Shown: in pieces, positions 1 through 8,892 of the stretch
Layout: every line of letters begins with the position of its first letter
How positions within the stretch are numbered: position 1 is the first letter of the stretch
From: Eubacteriales bacterium
GTDB lineage: Bacteria > Bacillota > Clostridia > Lachnospirales > Lachnospiraceae
Reading direction: 5' to 3'
DNA length: 42,371 nucleotides
Assembly (NCBI GenBank): GCA_030533405.1
Contig: JAUNJF010000018.1
Location: 1 to 42,371 of the forward strand
Position numbers and translations under genes: made by a program
Notes under the pieces: generated by a model
Database searches by the model: none
What the model was told of the DNA's origin: nothing
What the model saw: only the letters and a program-made list of their open reading frames with translations

Positions 1-1587
1 CATGTTAGCAGTGAATTCTGTATCAACAATGACAGGAAATGCTTTTTCCATAATCTGATTGACTGCTTCACCTAATTCAGTAACATACAAATTTTTGTTT
101 TCTTTTATAACATATCTTCTTGCCAAAATCACAGATATTGTAGGTGCATACGTACTTGGACGGCCAATTCCCAATTCCTCTAATTTTTTTACCAGCGATC
201 CTTCTGTATAATGTGCGGGTGGTTGGGTAAAATGTTGTTTATCAATGAATTCTTCTACAACAACAGATGTATCCACAGTAATATCCTTAAACTGGTTTTT
301 CACATCATCCTTATCATCTTCTATAGTATATACAGACATAAATCCATCAAATAATATTTTTGTTGATGTAGCGCTAAATTCATATCCATTCATACCCATT
401 TTCAATGTATTGCTTTCATAACGAGCATTTTGCATACGACTAGCCAAAAAACGATTGTAAATCAACTGATACAATCGAAATTGATCTCTTGATAATTGTT
501 CCTTTAATTTTATAGGTGACAATGTGACATCAGTTGGACGAATCGCCTCGTGAGCATCTTGGATTTTTTTCTCATTTCCACTCTTTTTTTGTTCTTCACC
601 AATATACTGATTTCCATATTGTTCAACAATATATTCTCTTGCTGCCAAATTTGCCTCATCTGAAATACGAGTAGAATCCGTTCTTAAATACGTAATTAAA
701 CCAATACTTCCCTGTCCTTTAATTTCGACACCTTCATACAATTGTTGAGCTATACGCATTGTTTTTCCTGTCGCAAAATTTAATTTTTTTGCTGCCTCTT
801 GTTGTAACGTTGATGTTGTAAACGGTAGTGGTGCTTTTTTTTCACGTTCACTTTTCTTCACATCCAAAACAGATAATTTTCCGCCTTTTAATTTCTTTAA
901 TACTTCATCCATCTCTGCTTTTGAACGAATGTCAGCTTTTCCATCAGGTGTCTTTGATAATTTTGCAGTAATTGTTTTTTTACTATTCTCCGGTTTCACC
1001 AAAGCTTCTAGTGACCAATACTCTTCCGGAATAAATGCATTCACTTCTTCTTCGCGTTCACAAATCAACTTTAATGCAACAGATTGTACTCTTCCTGCAC
1101 TTAAGCCTCTTTTGATTTTAACCCATAACACAGGACTAATTTTGTATCCCACCAAACGATCCAATACACGTCTTGCCTGCTGTGCATCTACCAAATCCAT
1201 ATCAATATCTCTTGCATTTTTTAATGAATTCTTTACTGCATTTTTCGTAATTTCATTAAATGTAATTCTCTTATAATTCTTATCTTCCAATTTGAGTGCC
1301 TTAGACAAATGCCATGAAATTGCTTCTCCCTCACGATCAGGGTCAGTTGCCAAATATACTTTATCCGCTTTTTTAACAGCTTTACGAAGACTTGCTAATA
1401 ACTCACCCTTACCTCGTATTGTAATATATTTCACATCAAAATCATGTTCTGTATCAATTGCCAATTGAGATTTTGGCAAATCCCTGACATGACCATTTGA
1501 TGCAATCACATCATAACTACTTCCTAAAAATTTTTTTATAGTCTTCGCTTTCGCCGGCGACTCCACAATCACAAGATTCTTTGCCAT
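1..1587 (-). CDS. topA: DNA topoisomerase I (C-terminal part outside window)
   Basis: Type IA topoisomerase that relaxes negatively supercoiled DNA by cutting one strand through a 5'-phosphotyrosine. The first 529 residues are present and the reading frame runs off the left edge without a stop. The TOPRIM domain is at the N-terminus (VESPAKAKTI at residues 8-17, acidic metal motif TDPDREGE at 81-88). The catalytic tyrosine is Y300 in GLITYLRTDS. The C-terminal zinc-ribbon repeats expected in this family lie outside the window. A strong ribosome binding site GGAGGAG sits 6 bases before the ATG. The gene follows dprA by 22 bp and is the last visible gene of the comM-dprA-topA operon, an arrangement common in Firmicutes. 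Identification is very secure. Confidence 0.97.
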   Translation of the reverse strand, partial: MAKNLVIVESPAKAKTIKKFLGSSYDVIASNGHVRDLPKSQLAIDTEHDFDVKYITIRGKGELLASLRKAVKKADKVYLATDPDREGEAISWHLSKALKLEDKNYKRITFNEITKNAVKNSLKNARDIDMDLVDAQQARRVLDRLVGYKISPVLWVKIKRGLSAGRVQSVALKLICEREEEVNAFIPEEYWSLEALVKPENSKKTITAKLSKTPDGKADIRSKAEMDEVLKKLKGGKLSVLDVKKSEREKKAPLPFTTSTLQQEAAKKLNFATGKTMRIAQQLYEGVEIKGQGSIGLITYLRTDSTRISDEANLAAREYIVEQYGNQYIGEEQKKSGNEKKIQDAHEAIRPTDVTLSPIKLKEQLSRDQFRLYQLIYNRFLASRMQNARYESNTLKMGMNGYEFSATSTKILFDGFMSVYTIEDDKDDVKNQFKDITVDTSVVVEEFIDKQHFTQPPAHYTEGSLVKKLEELGIGRPSTYAPTISVILARRYVIKENKNLYVTELGEAVNQIMEKAFPVIVDTEFTANM

Positions 1588-1609
1588 TTTGGGCTCCTCC
1601 AGAAAATCA

Positions 1610-2716
1610 TTATAGTTTTATTGCATAATAATTACGGGTTGTTTCTACAATGATTCCATCTAAAGCCATCTTATTTAACGCTTTGGAAACCTCTTGCGGT
1701 GCAACCTGTACCTTATTTATTATATCATCTAAATATTTTGCTTCAATTCGTAAGCAATCATACACTATTTTTTCCAGAGGTGCAAGCGAGTTTTTTTCTG
1801 TAACAATATCTAGCGGATGATTATACCCTCTATTTAGGGAATCATTTTCTTCTATATGTAATATATCAAGTATGTCCTGTACTTCCGTAACCAAATGCGC
1901 TCCCAACTTAATTAAATGATTACATCCACTACTTTTCCCATCCATAATTCTACCTGGAACTGCAAATATTTCTTTTCCTTGTTCCAACCCCTGATCCACA
2001 GTAATGAAAGTACCACTTTTTTGCATTGCTTCTATTACTAGTATTCCATCACATAATCCTGCAATCAAACGATTTCGTTGTGGAAACAATCCTGCAGCAG
2101 GCATAATTCCAACATTACTTTCTGAAATAATTCCACCCAACTGTTCCATTCGAACAAAAAGTTCATAATTCTCCTTTGGATACACATTGTCTATCCCACC
2201 ACCCAAAACACCAATCGTATATCCATTACCTTCCAAAGCTCCCCGATGTGCCACTCCATCAATCCCTCTTGCCAATCCACTTACAACACCTATCTTTCTT
2301 TTAACCAATTCTCTTCCAAAAAAATGTGCCATTTCTAATCCATAACGTGTGCATTCGCGTGTCCCAATTATTGCTATCATTTTTTGATTTGAATCAGGCA
2401 TTTTTCCTTTTAAATATAAGCCATATGGTGAATCTGGAATCTGTTTCAAGCGAGTAGGATAATCACAATGATCCGGATGAATAAATGCAACATTCTTGTC
2501 ATGTAATATCTGCAACCCCTTTTGAATCTTACATTCACACTTTGATGCGTGAAAAACATTTCTCAATTCCTTTTTTGTAATCACACCACCAATCTCCGCA
2601 TCACTTGCGTTATATATTTCACAAACTGTATCAAATCTGTTTAACAACCGACCAATCGTCTTTCTTCCAATCCCTGGTATATTATTAATCCAATACCAAT
2701 ATTCTTCTATATTCAT
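1610..2716 (-). CDS. dprA: DNA-processing protein DprA
   Basis: Loads RecA onto single-stranded DNA during natural transformation; widely kept even in bacteria not known to be competent. The 368-residue protein has an N-terminal helix-hairpin-helix-like region (NNIPGIGRKTIGRLL near residue 11), the Rossmann core with GTRECTRYG, SGLARGIDGVAHRGAL and PQRNRLIAGL motifs that bind ssDNA, and a C-terminal winged-helix domain (about residues 300-368). The ATG overlaps the comM stop codon as ATGA, which indicates translational coupling; the ribosome binding site GGAGGTGAG lies inside the end of comM. Length and motifs are typical for the family. Confidence 0.95.
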   Translation of the reverse strand: MNIEEYWYWINNIPGIGRKTIGRLLNRFDTVCEIYNASDAEIGGVITKKELRNVFHASKCECKIQKGLQILHDKNVAFIHPDHCDYPTRLKQIPDSPYGLYLKGKMPDSNQKMIAIIGTRECTRYGLEMAHFFGRELVKRKIGVVSGLARGIDGVAHRGALEGNGYTIGVLGGGIDNVYPKENYELFVRMEQLGGIISESNVGIMPAAGLFPQRNRLIAGLCDGILVIEAMQKSGTFITVDQGLEQGKEIFAVPGRIMDGKSSGCNHLIKLGAHLVTEVQDILDILHIEENDSLNRGYNHPLDIVTEKNSLAPLEKIVYDCLRIEAKYLDDIINKVQVAPQEVSKALNKMALDGIIVETTRNYYAIKL

Positions 2717-4242
2717 CGCATCTCACCTCCCACAAAATCTAAACGGTAGGTAAATGCTTCCCATAAGTGATCACATGTAACACGCTCACTTGCATCTAAA
2801 TCAGCAATCGTTCTGGCAACTTTTAATATTTTTAAAATTCCTCTAGCAGATAAATCATATTTTCGAAACAGTTCTTCCTTTAATTGATTTTCCTTCTTTT
2901 CAAATCCACAAAATATATCAATTAAATTCGCCGGAATCTGTGCGTTATATAATAAATGATATGGTCTCAATCGATTGATTTGAATATTATGTGCCCTTAA
3001 AATCCTTTCCCGAATACAAGCGGATGTTTCTTCCAATCTCTCGTCAAACAAATCTTTATGTTCCATTTTTTTTACAGAAATGTTCATATCCATTCTATCT
3101 AACATTGGTCCAGATATTTTTTTCAAATAACGCCGAATCTGTAACTGATTGCATTTACATCTACTCAAATCTGGATAATAGCCACACGGACACGGATTGG
3201 TTGCTGCAATTAACATAAACTCACATGGAAACGTATAACTTCCCTGTAGTCTTGCAATTGTAATCTTACCATCTTCTATCGGTTGTCTCATCATTTCAAT
3301 AATATCTTTTTGAAACTCCAAAAACTCATCTAAAAACAAGACACCTCGATGTGCCAAACTTACCTCTCCCGGTTTTGGAACATTTCCTCCTCCAATTAAC
3401 GCCTGTGCAGTAATAGAATGATGTGGCGTACGAAACGGTCGCCGCTTCATCAATCCTTCCTCTGGTTGTACCAAACCACTTGCACTATATATTTTCGTAA
3501 TTTCAACACTTTCCTCATAAGATAATGCTGGCATAATGGTTGGAATACGCTTTGCAACCATCGACTTACCAGCTCCAGGCGGACCCACAAACAAAATATT
3601 ATGCATTCCAGCAACCGCAATTTCTGTTGCACGTTTTAACATTTGCTGTCCTTTCACATCTGAAAAATCAACATCAAATTCCTCTTCTCTTTCATTATTC
3701 CATTCAATTGGAGATTCTTTTGTCATCTCTTTTTCACCGACCAAATGTTCAAATACCTGCTTTAAATTATCTGCACCATATATTTCTAATCCAGATATAA
3801 AGGATGCCTCTTTTCGATTACTATATGGAACAATTATTTTTTTGATATTATGCTTTTTCGCATAATCGACAATCGGAAGCGTACCTCTAATTGTTCGAAT
3901 ATCTCCATTCAAAGCAAGCTCGCCCAAAAATAGCGTTTCAGCAATTAATTCTTGCGAAATGTAGCCATAGGAAGCCAATACTGCAATAGCAATAGATAAA
4001 TCAAATACGGAACCTTCTTTTCGTACATCAGCCGGAGATAGATTAATGGTAATTTTTTTCGGTGCCAAACAAAAACCCGAATTACGTAAGGCACTTCTAA
4101 CCCGATCACTGGCTTCTCGAACCTCTGAAGCCAAAAATCCTACCATATTAAATACTGGAAGACCATCACTTACATCTGCTTCTACCGTGATAATTCTTCC
4201 TTCCACTCCATGCAATGTTCCACTTAAAACTTTATTATACAT
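2713..4242 (-). CDS. comM: YifB/ComM-family Mg chelatase-like AAA ATPase
   Basis: Member of the YifB/ComM family; ComM is a hexameric AAA+ helicase that promotes branch migration during transformation. The 509-residue protein starts MYNKVLSGTL. The frame is open for 38 further codons upstream, but only the ATG at 4242 has a ribosome binding site (AGGAGAG) and gives the usual family length. The N-terminal S5-like/Lon-type domain spans residues 1-170. The AAA core carries the P-loop GPPGAGKS (220-227), followed by the Mg-chelatase motifs FRTPHHSITAQALIGGG and LAHRGVLFLDEFLEF. A CPCGYY/CKCN cysteine cluster follows, and the C-terminal domain closes the protein. It is the first gene of the comM-dprA-topA operon and has its own promoter just upstream. 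Confidence 0.94.
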   Translation of the reverse strand: MYNKVLSGTLHGVEGRIITVEADVSDGLPVFNMVGFLASEVREASDRVRSALRNSGFCLAPKKITINLSPADVRKEGSVFDLSIAIAVLASYGYISQELIAETLFLGELALNGDIRTIRGTLPIVDYAKKHNIKKIIVPYSNRKEASFISGLEIYGADNLKQVFEHLVGEKEMTKESPIEWNNEREEEFDVDFSDVKGQQMLKRATEIAVAGMHNILFVGPPGAGKSMVAKRIPTIMPALSYEESVEITKIYSASGLVQPEEGLMKRRPFRTPHHSITAQALIGGGNVPKPGEVSLAHRGVLFLDEFLEFQKDIIEMMRQPIEDGKITIARLQGSYTFPCEFMLIAATNPCPCGYYPDLSRCKCNQLQIRRYLKKISGPMLDRMDMNISVKKMEHKDLFDERLEETSACIRERILRAHNIQINRLRPYHLLYNAQIPANLIDIFCGFEKKENQLKEELFRKYDLSARGILKILKVARTIADLDASERVTCDHLWEAFTYRLDFVGGEMR

Positions 4243-4276
4243 ATACTCTCCTGTCTCTCCAAGCAGAAACATATTT

Positions 4277-4305
4277 ATATTAACACACATATTTCCTATT
4301 TTCAA
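4277..4305 (-). promoter_or_regulatory. sigma-A-type promoter for comM-dprA-topA
   Basis: On the minus strand, TTGAAA (4300-4305) is followed after 17 bp by TATT-rich TAATAT (4277-4282), which matches the housekeeping consensus well. It lies about 35 bp upstream of the comM start and downstream of the nrdR terminator, so the operon appears to be transcribed independently. Confidence 0.6.
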
Positions 4306-4317
4306 TATATGTGTTAA
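4280..4317. repeat. inverted repeat covering the comM promoter (possible operator)
   Basis: TTAACACACATAT (4280-4292) and ATATATGTGTTAA (4305-4317) are inverted copies with 11 of 13 positions matching and a 12-bp spacer. The repeat spans the -35 and the spacer of the comM promoter and touches the -10. The position suits an operator; no regulator can be named from the sequence. Confidence 0.45.
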
Positions 4318-4324
4318 TTTAAAT

Positions 4325-4360
4325 AAAAAAACGTTGCATTTGCACAACACAAACACAACG
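4325..4360 (-). terminator. intrinsic terminator after nrdR
   Basis: Read on the minus strand, an 11-bp stem CGTTGTGTTTG / CAAATGCAACG with two G-U wobble pairs and a 7-base loop (stem 4332-4342 with 4350-4360) is followed by seven T residues (4325-4331). It starts 15 bases beyond the nrdR stop codon. Confidence 0.8.
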
Positions 4361-4375
4361 CATTTTATGTATCAT

Positions 4376-4825
4376 TTAATTCAATAACTTTTTTAGTTCG
4401 TCCATAAAAATATTGGCATCCTTAAACTCACGATAAACCGATGCAAAACGTACATAAGCAACCTGATCCAGATTTTTGATTTCATCCATAACAATCTCGC
4501 CTATCACGGTACTTTCAACTTCTTTTTGCTCCAAATTAAAAATCGAAGTTTCAATTCGATCGATACATTTTTCAATATCCTCAACTGAAATAGGACGCTT
4601 ATGACAGGATTTAATAACACCTGACTCAATTTTAGAGCGATCAAAAGCTTCTCTTGTCTTATCTTTTTTAATGATAATAAGGGGAATCGTCTCCACCTTT
4701 TCATAAGTTGTAAATCGTTTGCTACAATCATCACATTCTCGTCTTCTTCTGATAGAACTATTGTCATCTGCAGGACGCGAATCAATTACTCTCGTATTAT
4801 CCTCTCCACAAAACGGGCATTTCAT
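4376..4825 (-). CDS. nrdR: transcriptional repressor NrdR
   Basis: ATP/dATP-sensing repressor of ribonucleotide reductase genes. The 149-residue protein has the N-terminal zinc ribbon (CPFCG at 3-7 and CDDC further on, with the [17 protein letters not shown] signature) and the ATP-cone domain that follows (about residues 46-136, [16 protein letters not shown]). Length is exactly typical. The ribosome binding site AAGGAGGAA lies 6 bases upstream of the ATG. It follows ylmC by 22 bp, so the two are probably cotranscribed, and it ends in the terminator at 4325-4360. Confidence 0.97.
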   Translation of the reverse strand: MKCPFCGEDNTRVIDSRPADDNSSIRRRRECDDCSKRFTTYEKVETIPLIIIKKDKTREAFDRSKIESGVIKSCHKRPISVEDIEKCIDRIETSIFNLEQKEVESTVIGEIVMDEIKNLDQVAYVRFASVYREFKDANIFMDELKKLLN

Positions 4826-4847
4826 CTGTATTTCCTCCTTATTTCAT

Positions 4848-5105
4848 TCATTTATCCTTCATGATTGCATTTTCCAAATTAACATCTACCAAAATGATTT
4901 CTGGTCCAATTCGAACAACATCACAAAATTTTATGTAATAATGCACACATTTACCAAAACAGGATAGAAATCGAATCGGAGCAGGAACAATCAACGCACA
5001 AATCTGACCGTTACAGCTATCAAATTCTACATCAGCCACACACCCTATTCTCTTACAATCCTTACAATTAATTACTTCCTTACACTTTAGTTCCAAAAAT
5101 GTCAT
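4848..5105 (-). CDS. YlmC/YmxH-family PRC-barrel sporulation protein
   Basis: 85-residue protein of the YlmC/YmxH group, a small PRC-barrel family that is widespread in spore-forming Firmicutes and of uncertain biochemical role. Visible features are the opening MTFLELKCKEVINC, the segment RIGCVADVEFDSCNGQI that forms the barrel strands, and APIRFLSCFGK...IKFCDVVRIGPEIILVD, typical of the family. It contains eight cysteines, more than most relatives, which may bind metal or simply reflect an anaerobic cytoplasm. The ribosome binding site GAGGGTG precedes the ATG. The gene lies 22 bp ahead of nrdR. The family call is fairly sure; the function is not established. Confidence 0.8.
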   Translation of the reverse strand: MTFLELKCKEVINCKDCKRIGCVADVEFDSCNGQICALIVPAPIRFLSCFGKCVHYYIKFCDVVRIGPEIILVDVNLENAIMKDK

Positions 5106-5179
5106 AAAACACCCTCGGAGCGTCTTTAATTAAACATATGACATCTACTACAAATAAAGAAGTATTTTTCTCACTTTAC

Positions 5180-5202
5180 ATAATGTGTTTACAAAACATT
5201 AT
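5180..5202. repeat. short palindrome between rnfB and ylmC
   Basis: ATAATGT (5180-5186) and ACATTAT (5196-5202) are perfect inverted copies around TTTGTAAAC (as read on the minus strand). It lies in the 143-bp gap between the end of rnf and the start of ylmC, about 75 bp upstream of ylmC. No convincing rnf terminator or ylmC promoter was found in this gap, so this could be an operator or a weak hairpin. Confidence 0.3.
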
Positions 5203-5248
5203 TATACATGATGAAAAACAAAAAATCTACCATATTTTACAATAATCT

Positions 5249-6034
5249 TTACATAATAACCTTTACAGGACATTTTTCTTTGCACACACCACAACGCGTA
5301 CATTTCTCCTGATCAATATGTGCAACATTATTTTCAACAACAATTGCTTCCACAGGACAATTTCTTGCGCATAAGCCACAGCCAATACAACCTGTTTGAC
5401 ATGCTTTTTTCACTTCAATTCCTTTATCCTTAGAACTACATCTAACATGACAAACAGCATCTGCAGGAACCAATTCAATCAAATGTTTCGGACACTCTTG
5501 AATACATTTTCCGCATGCTTTACATTTGTCAGCATCCACAACAGCGACGCCATCCACAATTTCAATCGCTCCAAACGGACAGACTTTTTTACAATTCCCA
5601 AATCCTGTACATCCATAGGTACACGCCTTTGCTCCTCCACCTGGATTATTCATAGCTAATTTACAGTCTTCTGAACCAACATATTCATAGTGATTCTTTG
5701 CCACCTCACAAGTACCTGCACATTTAACATATGCCGTCATTTTTGTAGATGTATCTGCCGATACACCCATAATTTCTCCAATTGCCTGTGCACACGAAGA
5801 ACCTCCAACAGGACAGGCATTCACAGGTGCATCCCCCTTCACAATCGCTGATGCCAAACCATCACAGCCAGGATATCCACAACCACCACAGTTATTTCCT
5901 GGTAAACATTCTCTAACTGCAACTTCTCTCTCATCTACCTCGACAGAAAATTTTTCACCTGCAATTCCCAAAAGAATACCAATTAATGCTCCTGTTCCTC
6001 CTACAATTACCATAGCAAGTAATATCGAATTCAT
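5249..6034 (-). CDS. rnfB: Rnf complex Fe-S subunit RnfB
   Basis: Ferredoxin-interacting iron-sulfur subunit of the Rnf complex, which couples electron flow between ferredoxin and NAD to Na+ or H+ transport. The 261-residue protein has one N-terminal membrane helix (residues 4-26), then the RnfB-specific cluster motif CLPGNNCGGCGYPGC, then four CxxCxxCxxxCP-type ferredoxin motifs (CTGFGNCKKVCP, CKACGKCIQECP, CIGCGLCARNCP, CTRCGVCKEKCP). The last cluster ends six residues before the C-terminus. It lies 13 bp after rnfA and is the last gene of the rnf operon. Confidence 0.97.
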   Translation of the reverse strand: MNSILLAMVIVGGTGALIGILLGIAGEKFSVEVDEREVAVRECLPGNNCGGCGYPGCDGLASAIVKGDAPVNACPVGGSSCAQAIGEIMGVSADTSTKMTAYVKCAGTCEVAKNHYEYVGSEDCKLAMNNPGGGAKACTYGCTGFGNCKKVCPFGAIEIVDGVAVVDADKCKACGKCIQECPKHLIELVPADAVCHVRCSSKDKGIEVKKACQTGCIGCGLCARNCPVEAIVVENNVAHIDQEKCTRCGVCKEKCPVKVIM

Positions 6035-6047
6035 ACCTTTTTACCTC

Positions 6048-6623
6048 CTACTTAATCAAACCAGAAAAGCCAAAAAATGCCATCGCCATCAACCCTGCTG
6101 TAATCAAAACAATTGGCGTTCCTTTAAACGATTCAGGCACATCATTATACTCAATTTTCTCTCTAATACCAGCCATTATGACAATTGCAACTGTAAAACC
6201 AACCGCTGTTCCAAATCCATTTACAACGGATGTCACAAAACCATAATCTTTTTGTACATTAATCAGTGCAACACCTAACACCGCACAGTTTGTCGTAATC
6301 AAAGGAAGAAATACACCCAATGCCGAATATAATGTTGGCATCATTTTCTTCAAAAACATTTCAACAAACTGAACAAGTGCAGCTATTACCAAAATAAAAA
6401 CAATTGTCTGCAAATAAGTAATATTCAATTTCACCAAAATAAATTTGTAAATAATATTGGTTACAGCAGAAGCAATTGTAATAACAAAAATGACTGCACC
6501 GCCCATACCTGCCGCCGTATCAACTTTTTTTGAAACACCAATGAATGGACACAATCCCAAAAACTGACTCAGTACAACATTATTAACCAATGCCGCACCT
6601 AAAGCAATCAAAAATAAATTCAT
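6048..6623 (-). CDS. rnfA: Rnf complex membrane subunit RnfA
   Basis: Integral membrane subunit of the Rnf complex, homologous to NqrE. 191 residues with six predicted membrane helices, starting MNLFLIALGAALVNNVVLSQFLGLCPFIGVSK, with the conserved cysteine in GLCPF (residue 25) and a second one in TTNCAVLG (near residue 112). These cysteines are known in this family to hold a membrane-embedded [2Fe-2S] cluster together with RnfE. The ATG lies 1 base after the rnfE stop; its ribosome binding site GGGGAGG is within the end of rnfE, which suggests translational coupling. Confidence 0.97.
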   Translation of the reverse strand: MNLFLIALGAALVNNVVLSQFLGLCPFIGVSKKVDTAAGMGGAVIFVITIASAVTNIIYKFILVKLNITYLQTIVFILVIAALVQFVEMFLKKMMPTLYSALGVFLPLITTNCAVLGVALINVQKDYGFVTSVVNGFGTAVGFTVAIVIMAGIREKIEYNDVPESFKGTPIVLITAGLMAMAFFGFSGLIK

Positions 6624-6624
6624 A

Positions 6625-7338
6625 TTATGCTTCCTCCCCTTCTGCTGTATTTTTTAACTCTTGATTTTTCCCACTACAAAGTGTATTTGCACAATTTAAA
6701 CATCCACCATCCTTGCTACATGCATCGATGTCAGCTGTACCCTTGCTATTACGAAGTTTCACCTTGTTTTGTACTGCAATTAAGCAGGCAAGCACAAAAA
6801 ACGCCCCAGGTGCCAAAATAAGAATCGTAACAGGTTCATATTGCGCTGGCATAATTCTAATATTAAAAATCGTACCATTTCCAAACAATTCTCTAAATAT
6901 TCCAATCGAAGTCAATCCCACAGTAAAACCTAGTCCCATGCCAATGCCATCAAACATAGAAAGCCAAACATTATTTTTAGAGGCATAGCTTTCCGCTCTA
7001 CCAAGAATAATACAATTTACAACAATTAACGGAATATAAATTCCCAACGTATCATATAATGACGGAATAAATCCTTCCAGTAAAAACTGCACAATTGTTA
7101 CAAACGAAGCAATGATTACAATAAATGCCGGAATTCTAACCTTGTCTGGAATAACCTTTCTCAACGCCGAAATCATCATGTTACTCAATATCAAAACAAT
7201 TGTTGTTGTTAATCCCATTCCCAATCCACCGATTGCCGTTGTCGTAACTGCCATCGTTGGGCACATTCCAAGCATTTGTACAAAAGTAGGATTTTCTTTG
7301 ATTATACCGCTATATAAGCGCTCTATTGATTTATTCAT
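6625..7338 (-). CDS. rnfE: Rnf complex membrane subunit RnfE with cysteine-rich tail
   Basis: Integral membrane subunit homologous to NqrD and partner of RnfA. 237 residues with six membrane helices up to about residue 195; conserved cysteines occur in LGMCPTMAV (residue 26) and VVNCIILGR. The protein then continues for about 40 residues with a tail holding CSKDGGCLNCANTLC (residues 207-221, C-x5-C-x2-C-x4-C) before an acidic end. The core family length is nearer 195-205 residues, so the tail is an extension that could bind a metal or Fe-S cluster. It lies 14 bp after rnfG and 1 bp before rnfA. Confidence 0.95.
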   Translation of the reverse strand: MNKSIERLYSGIIKENPTFVQMLGMCPTMAVTTTAIGGLGMGLTTTIVLILSNMMISALRKVIPDKVRIPAFIVIIASFVTIVQFLLEGFIPSLYDTLGIYIPLIVVNCIILGRAESYASKNNVWLSMFDGIGMGLGFTVGLTSIGIFRELFGNGTIFNIRIMPAQYEPVTILILAPGAFFVLACLIAVQNKVKLRNSKGTADIDACSKDGGCLNCANTLCSGKNQELKNTAEGEEA

Positions 7339-7352
7339 TTTTCCACCTCCTA

Positions 7353-7943
7353 CTATTTTATAGTTCGAACATAACGCAATCCAGCATTTACACCATTGGT
7401 TACTGCATTGGTCGTAATCGTTGCACCAGAAATTGCATCAATCTCATTTTCTGCACTCGCTCCATTTTTGGTATACACAAACGAATCAACATTTTTATCA
7501 GAAAACTGATTTTTAAAAGTATCTTCTTTTGCTTTCATACCTAGTCCTGCAGTTTCACTAATACTCAAAAATGAAATTGCATTTAATGTACCATCTTCCT
7601 TCACACCCATAGCAAACTGTACATCTCCACCATATCCTTCATGATCTGTTACGGTTAAAACATATCCAATAACATTGTTTGATTGATCTACAGCCTCCAT
7701 AATTTCATCTATATCAGCATCCATACCTTCCTGCTTAATGTCTTTCACAATCTGATCACTGATTTCTAATTCATGAAATGTGTCTGCATCCTGAAATACT
7801 TCTTTATATGCATTTTCCTTCGTTTTCTTTCTTTCGGCAGCAATTGGATTCTTGGTAATTTCATATACACCACCAAGTAACAAGCCCGCCAACAACGTAA
7901 TTACAAACAAAATAATAGTGTTTTTCACCGCCTCATTACTCAT
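7353..7943 (-). CDS. rnfG: Rnf complex FMN-carrying subunit RnfG
   Basis: Subunit with one N-terminal membrane anchor (about residues 8-29) and an outward-facing FMN-binding domain. 196 residues. The FMN-transfer motif SGATITT occurs near residue 170 (DAISGATITTNAV); the threonine of SGAT is the residue that ApbE-type enzymes modify with FMN. The upstream motif GYVLTVTDHEGYGGDVQFAMG is also typical. The ATG lies within the last codons of rnfD (8-bp overlap). ApbE, the likely flavin transferase, is encoded about 3 kb upstream. Confidence 0.96.
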   Translation of the reverse strand: MSNEAVKNTIILFVITLLAGLLLGGVYEITKNPIAAERKKTKENAYKEVFQDADTFHELEISDQIVKDIKQEGMDADIDEIMEAVDQSNNVIGYVLTVTDHEGYGGDVQFAMGVKEDGTLNAISFLSISETAGLGMKAKEDTFKNQFSDKNVDSFVYTKNGASAENEIDAISGATITTNAVTNGVNAGLRYVRTIK

Positions 7944-8880
7944 GTTTCACTGCCCCCTTTCCAAATGCCTTTGGAACTGTTATACGCTCAATCAATGGCA
8001 CAATTAGATTACCAATAATAATAGCATATGACACACCTTCTGCCGACCCGCCATAAATACGGAATAAAAATGTTAATAATCCAAGAAAAATTCCAAATAT
8101 AATTTTTCCATTCGGTGTAATTGGAGATGTTACATAATCTGTAGCCATAAAAAATGCACCTAACATCAATCCTCCACCACACAGATGTGCCAAAAGATAC
8201 GAACAGTCTACACCTCTTCCAGATACAATTGCATATATCATAATAAATACAGTAAAAGATCCAATATAAAATGCTGGAATTCTAAAGTTAATCACTCTTC
8301 TAACAATTAAAAACAAACCACCTATCATCAATGCAAGTGCAGATGTTTCACCAATTGTTCCTGCTGTTGCACCAAAAAACATAGCAAACACATCAACAGA
8401 TTCACCAGCTTTTAAATTTGCAAGTGGTGTTGCAGTTGTAACCGCATCATATGTAAATGTTGTCATTCTTCCTGTGAATGAAATCAACAAAAAGCATCTG
8501 GCTCCCAGTGCTGGATTCATAAAATTCTGACCCAATCCTCCAAACAACTGCTTTACAACTATTATCGCAAAAAAACTACCAATAACTGGTATCCAAAATG
8601 GTACTTCCGGCGGCAAATTTAAAGCAAGTAGTAATCCTGTCAAAACAGCTGACAAATCCTTCACTGTATTCTTCAAACCTAACATTTTCTCATATGCAGC
8701 CTCAAATATTACACAACAGGCAATCGTCAAGCAAATAACAAATGCCGCATGTAAGCCAAAATTATATACACCATAAATCGTAGCAGGCATCAGTGCAACA
8801 ATAACCGTGCCCATAATATTCGTTGTTGTCTCCTTATCTCGAATATGCGGAGACGATGATATTTTCATTGTATAATTCAC
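7936..8880 (-). CDS. rnfD: Rnf complex membrane FMN subunit RnfD
   Basis: Integral membrane subunit homologous to NqrB. 314 residues with many membrane helices; begins MNYTMKISSSPHIRDKETT, the usual start of the family. The FMN attachment site is in TTATPLANLKAG (near residue 152), where the threonine before PLA is modified. FMNPALGARCFLLISF and the C-terminal YVTSPITPNGKIIFGI are family motifs. Gap to rnfC is 12 bp; the 3' end overlaps rnfG by 8 bp. Confidence 0.97.
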   Translation of the reverse strand: MNYTMKISSSPHIRDKETTTNIMGTVIVALMPATIYGVYNFGLHAAFVICLTIACCVIFEAAYEKMLGLKNTVKDLSAVLTGLLLALNLPPEVPFWIPVIGSFFAIIVVKQLFGGLGQNFMNPALGARCFLLISFTGRMTTFTYDAVTTATPLANLKAGESVDVFAMFFGATAGTIGETSALALMIGGLFLIVRRVINFRIPAFYIGSFTVFIMIYAIVSGRGVDCSYLLAHLCGGGLMLGAFFMATDYVTSPITPNGKIIFGIFLGLLTFLFRIYGGSAEGVSYAIIIGNLIVPLIERITVPKAFGKGAVKHE

Positions 8881-8892
8881 GCTAACACCTCC

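Noticed and set aside
929-1276. Open frames of 60-120 codons on the strand opposite real genes (for example within topA, comM, rnfB and rsgA regions)
   Set aside because: They are antisense or out-of-frame shadows with no ribosome binding site and improbable protein composition.
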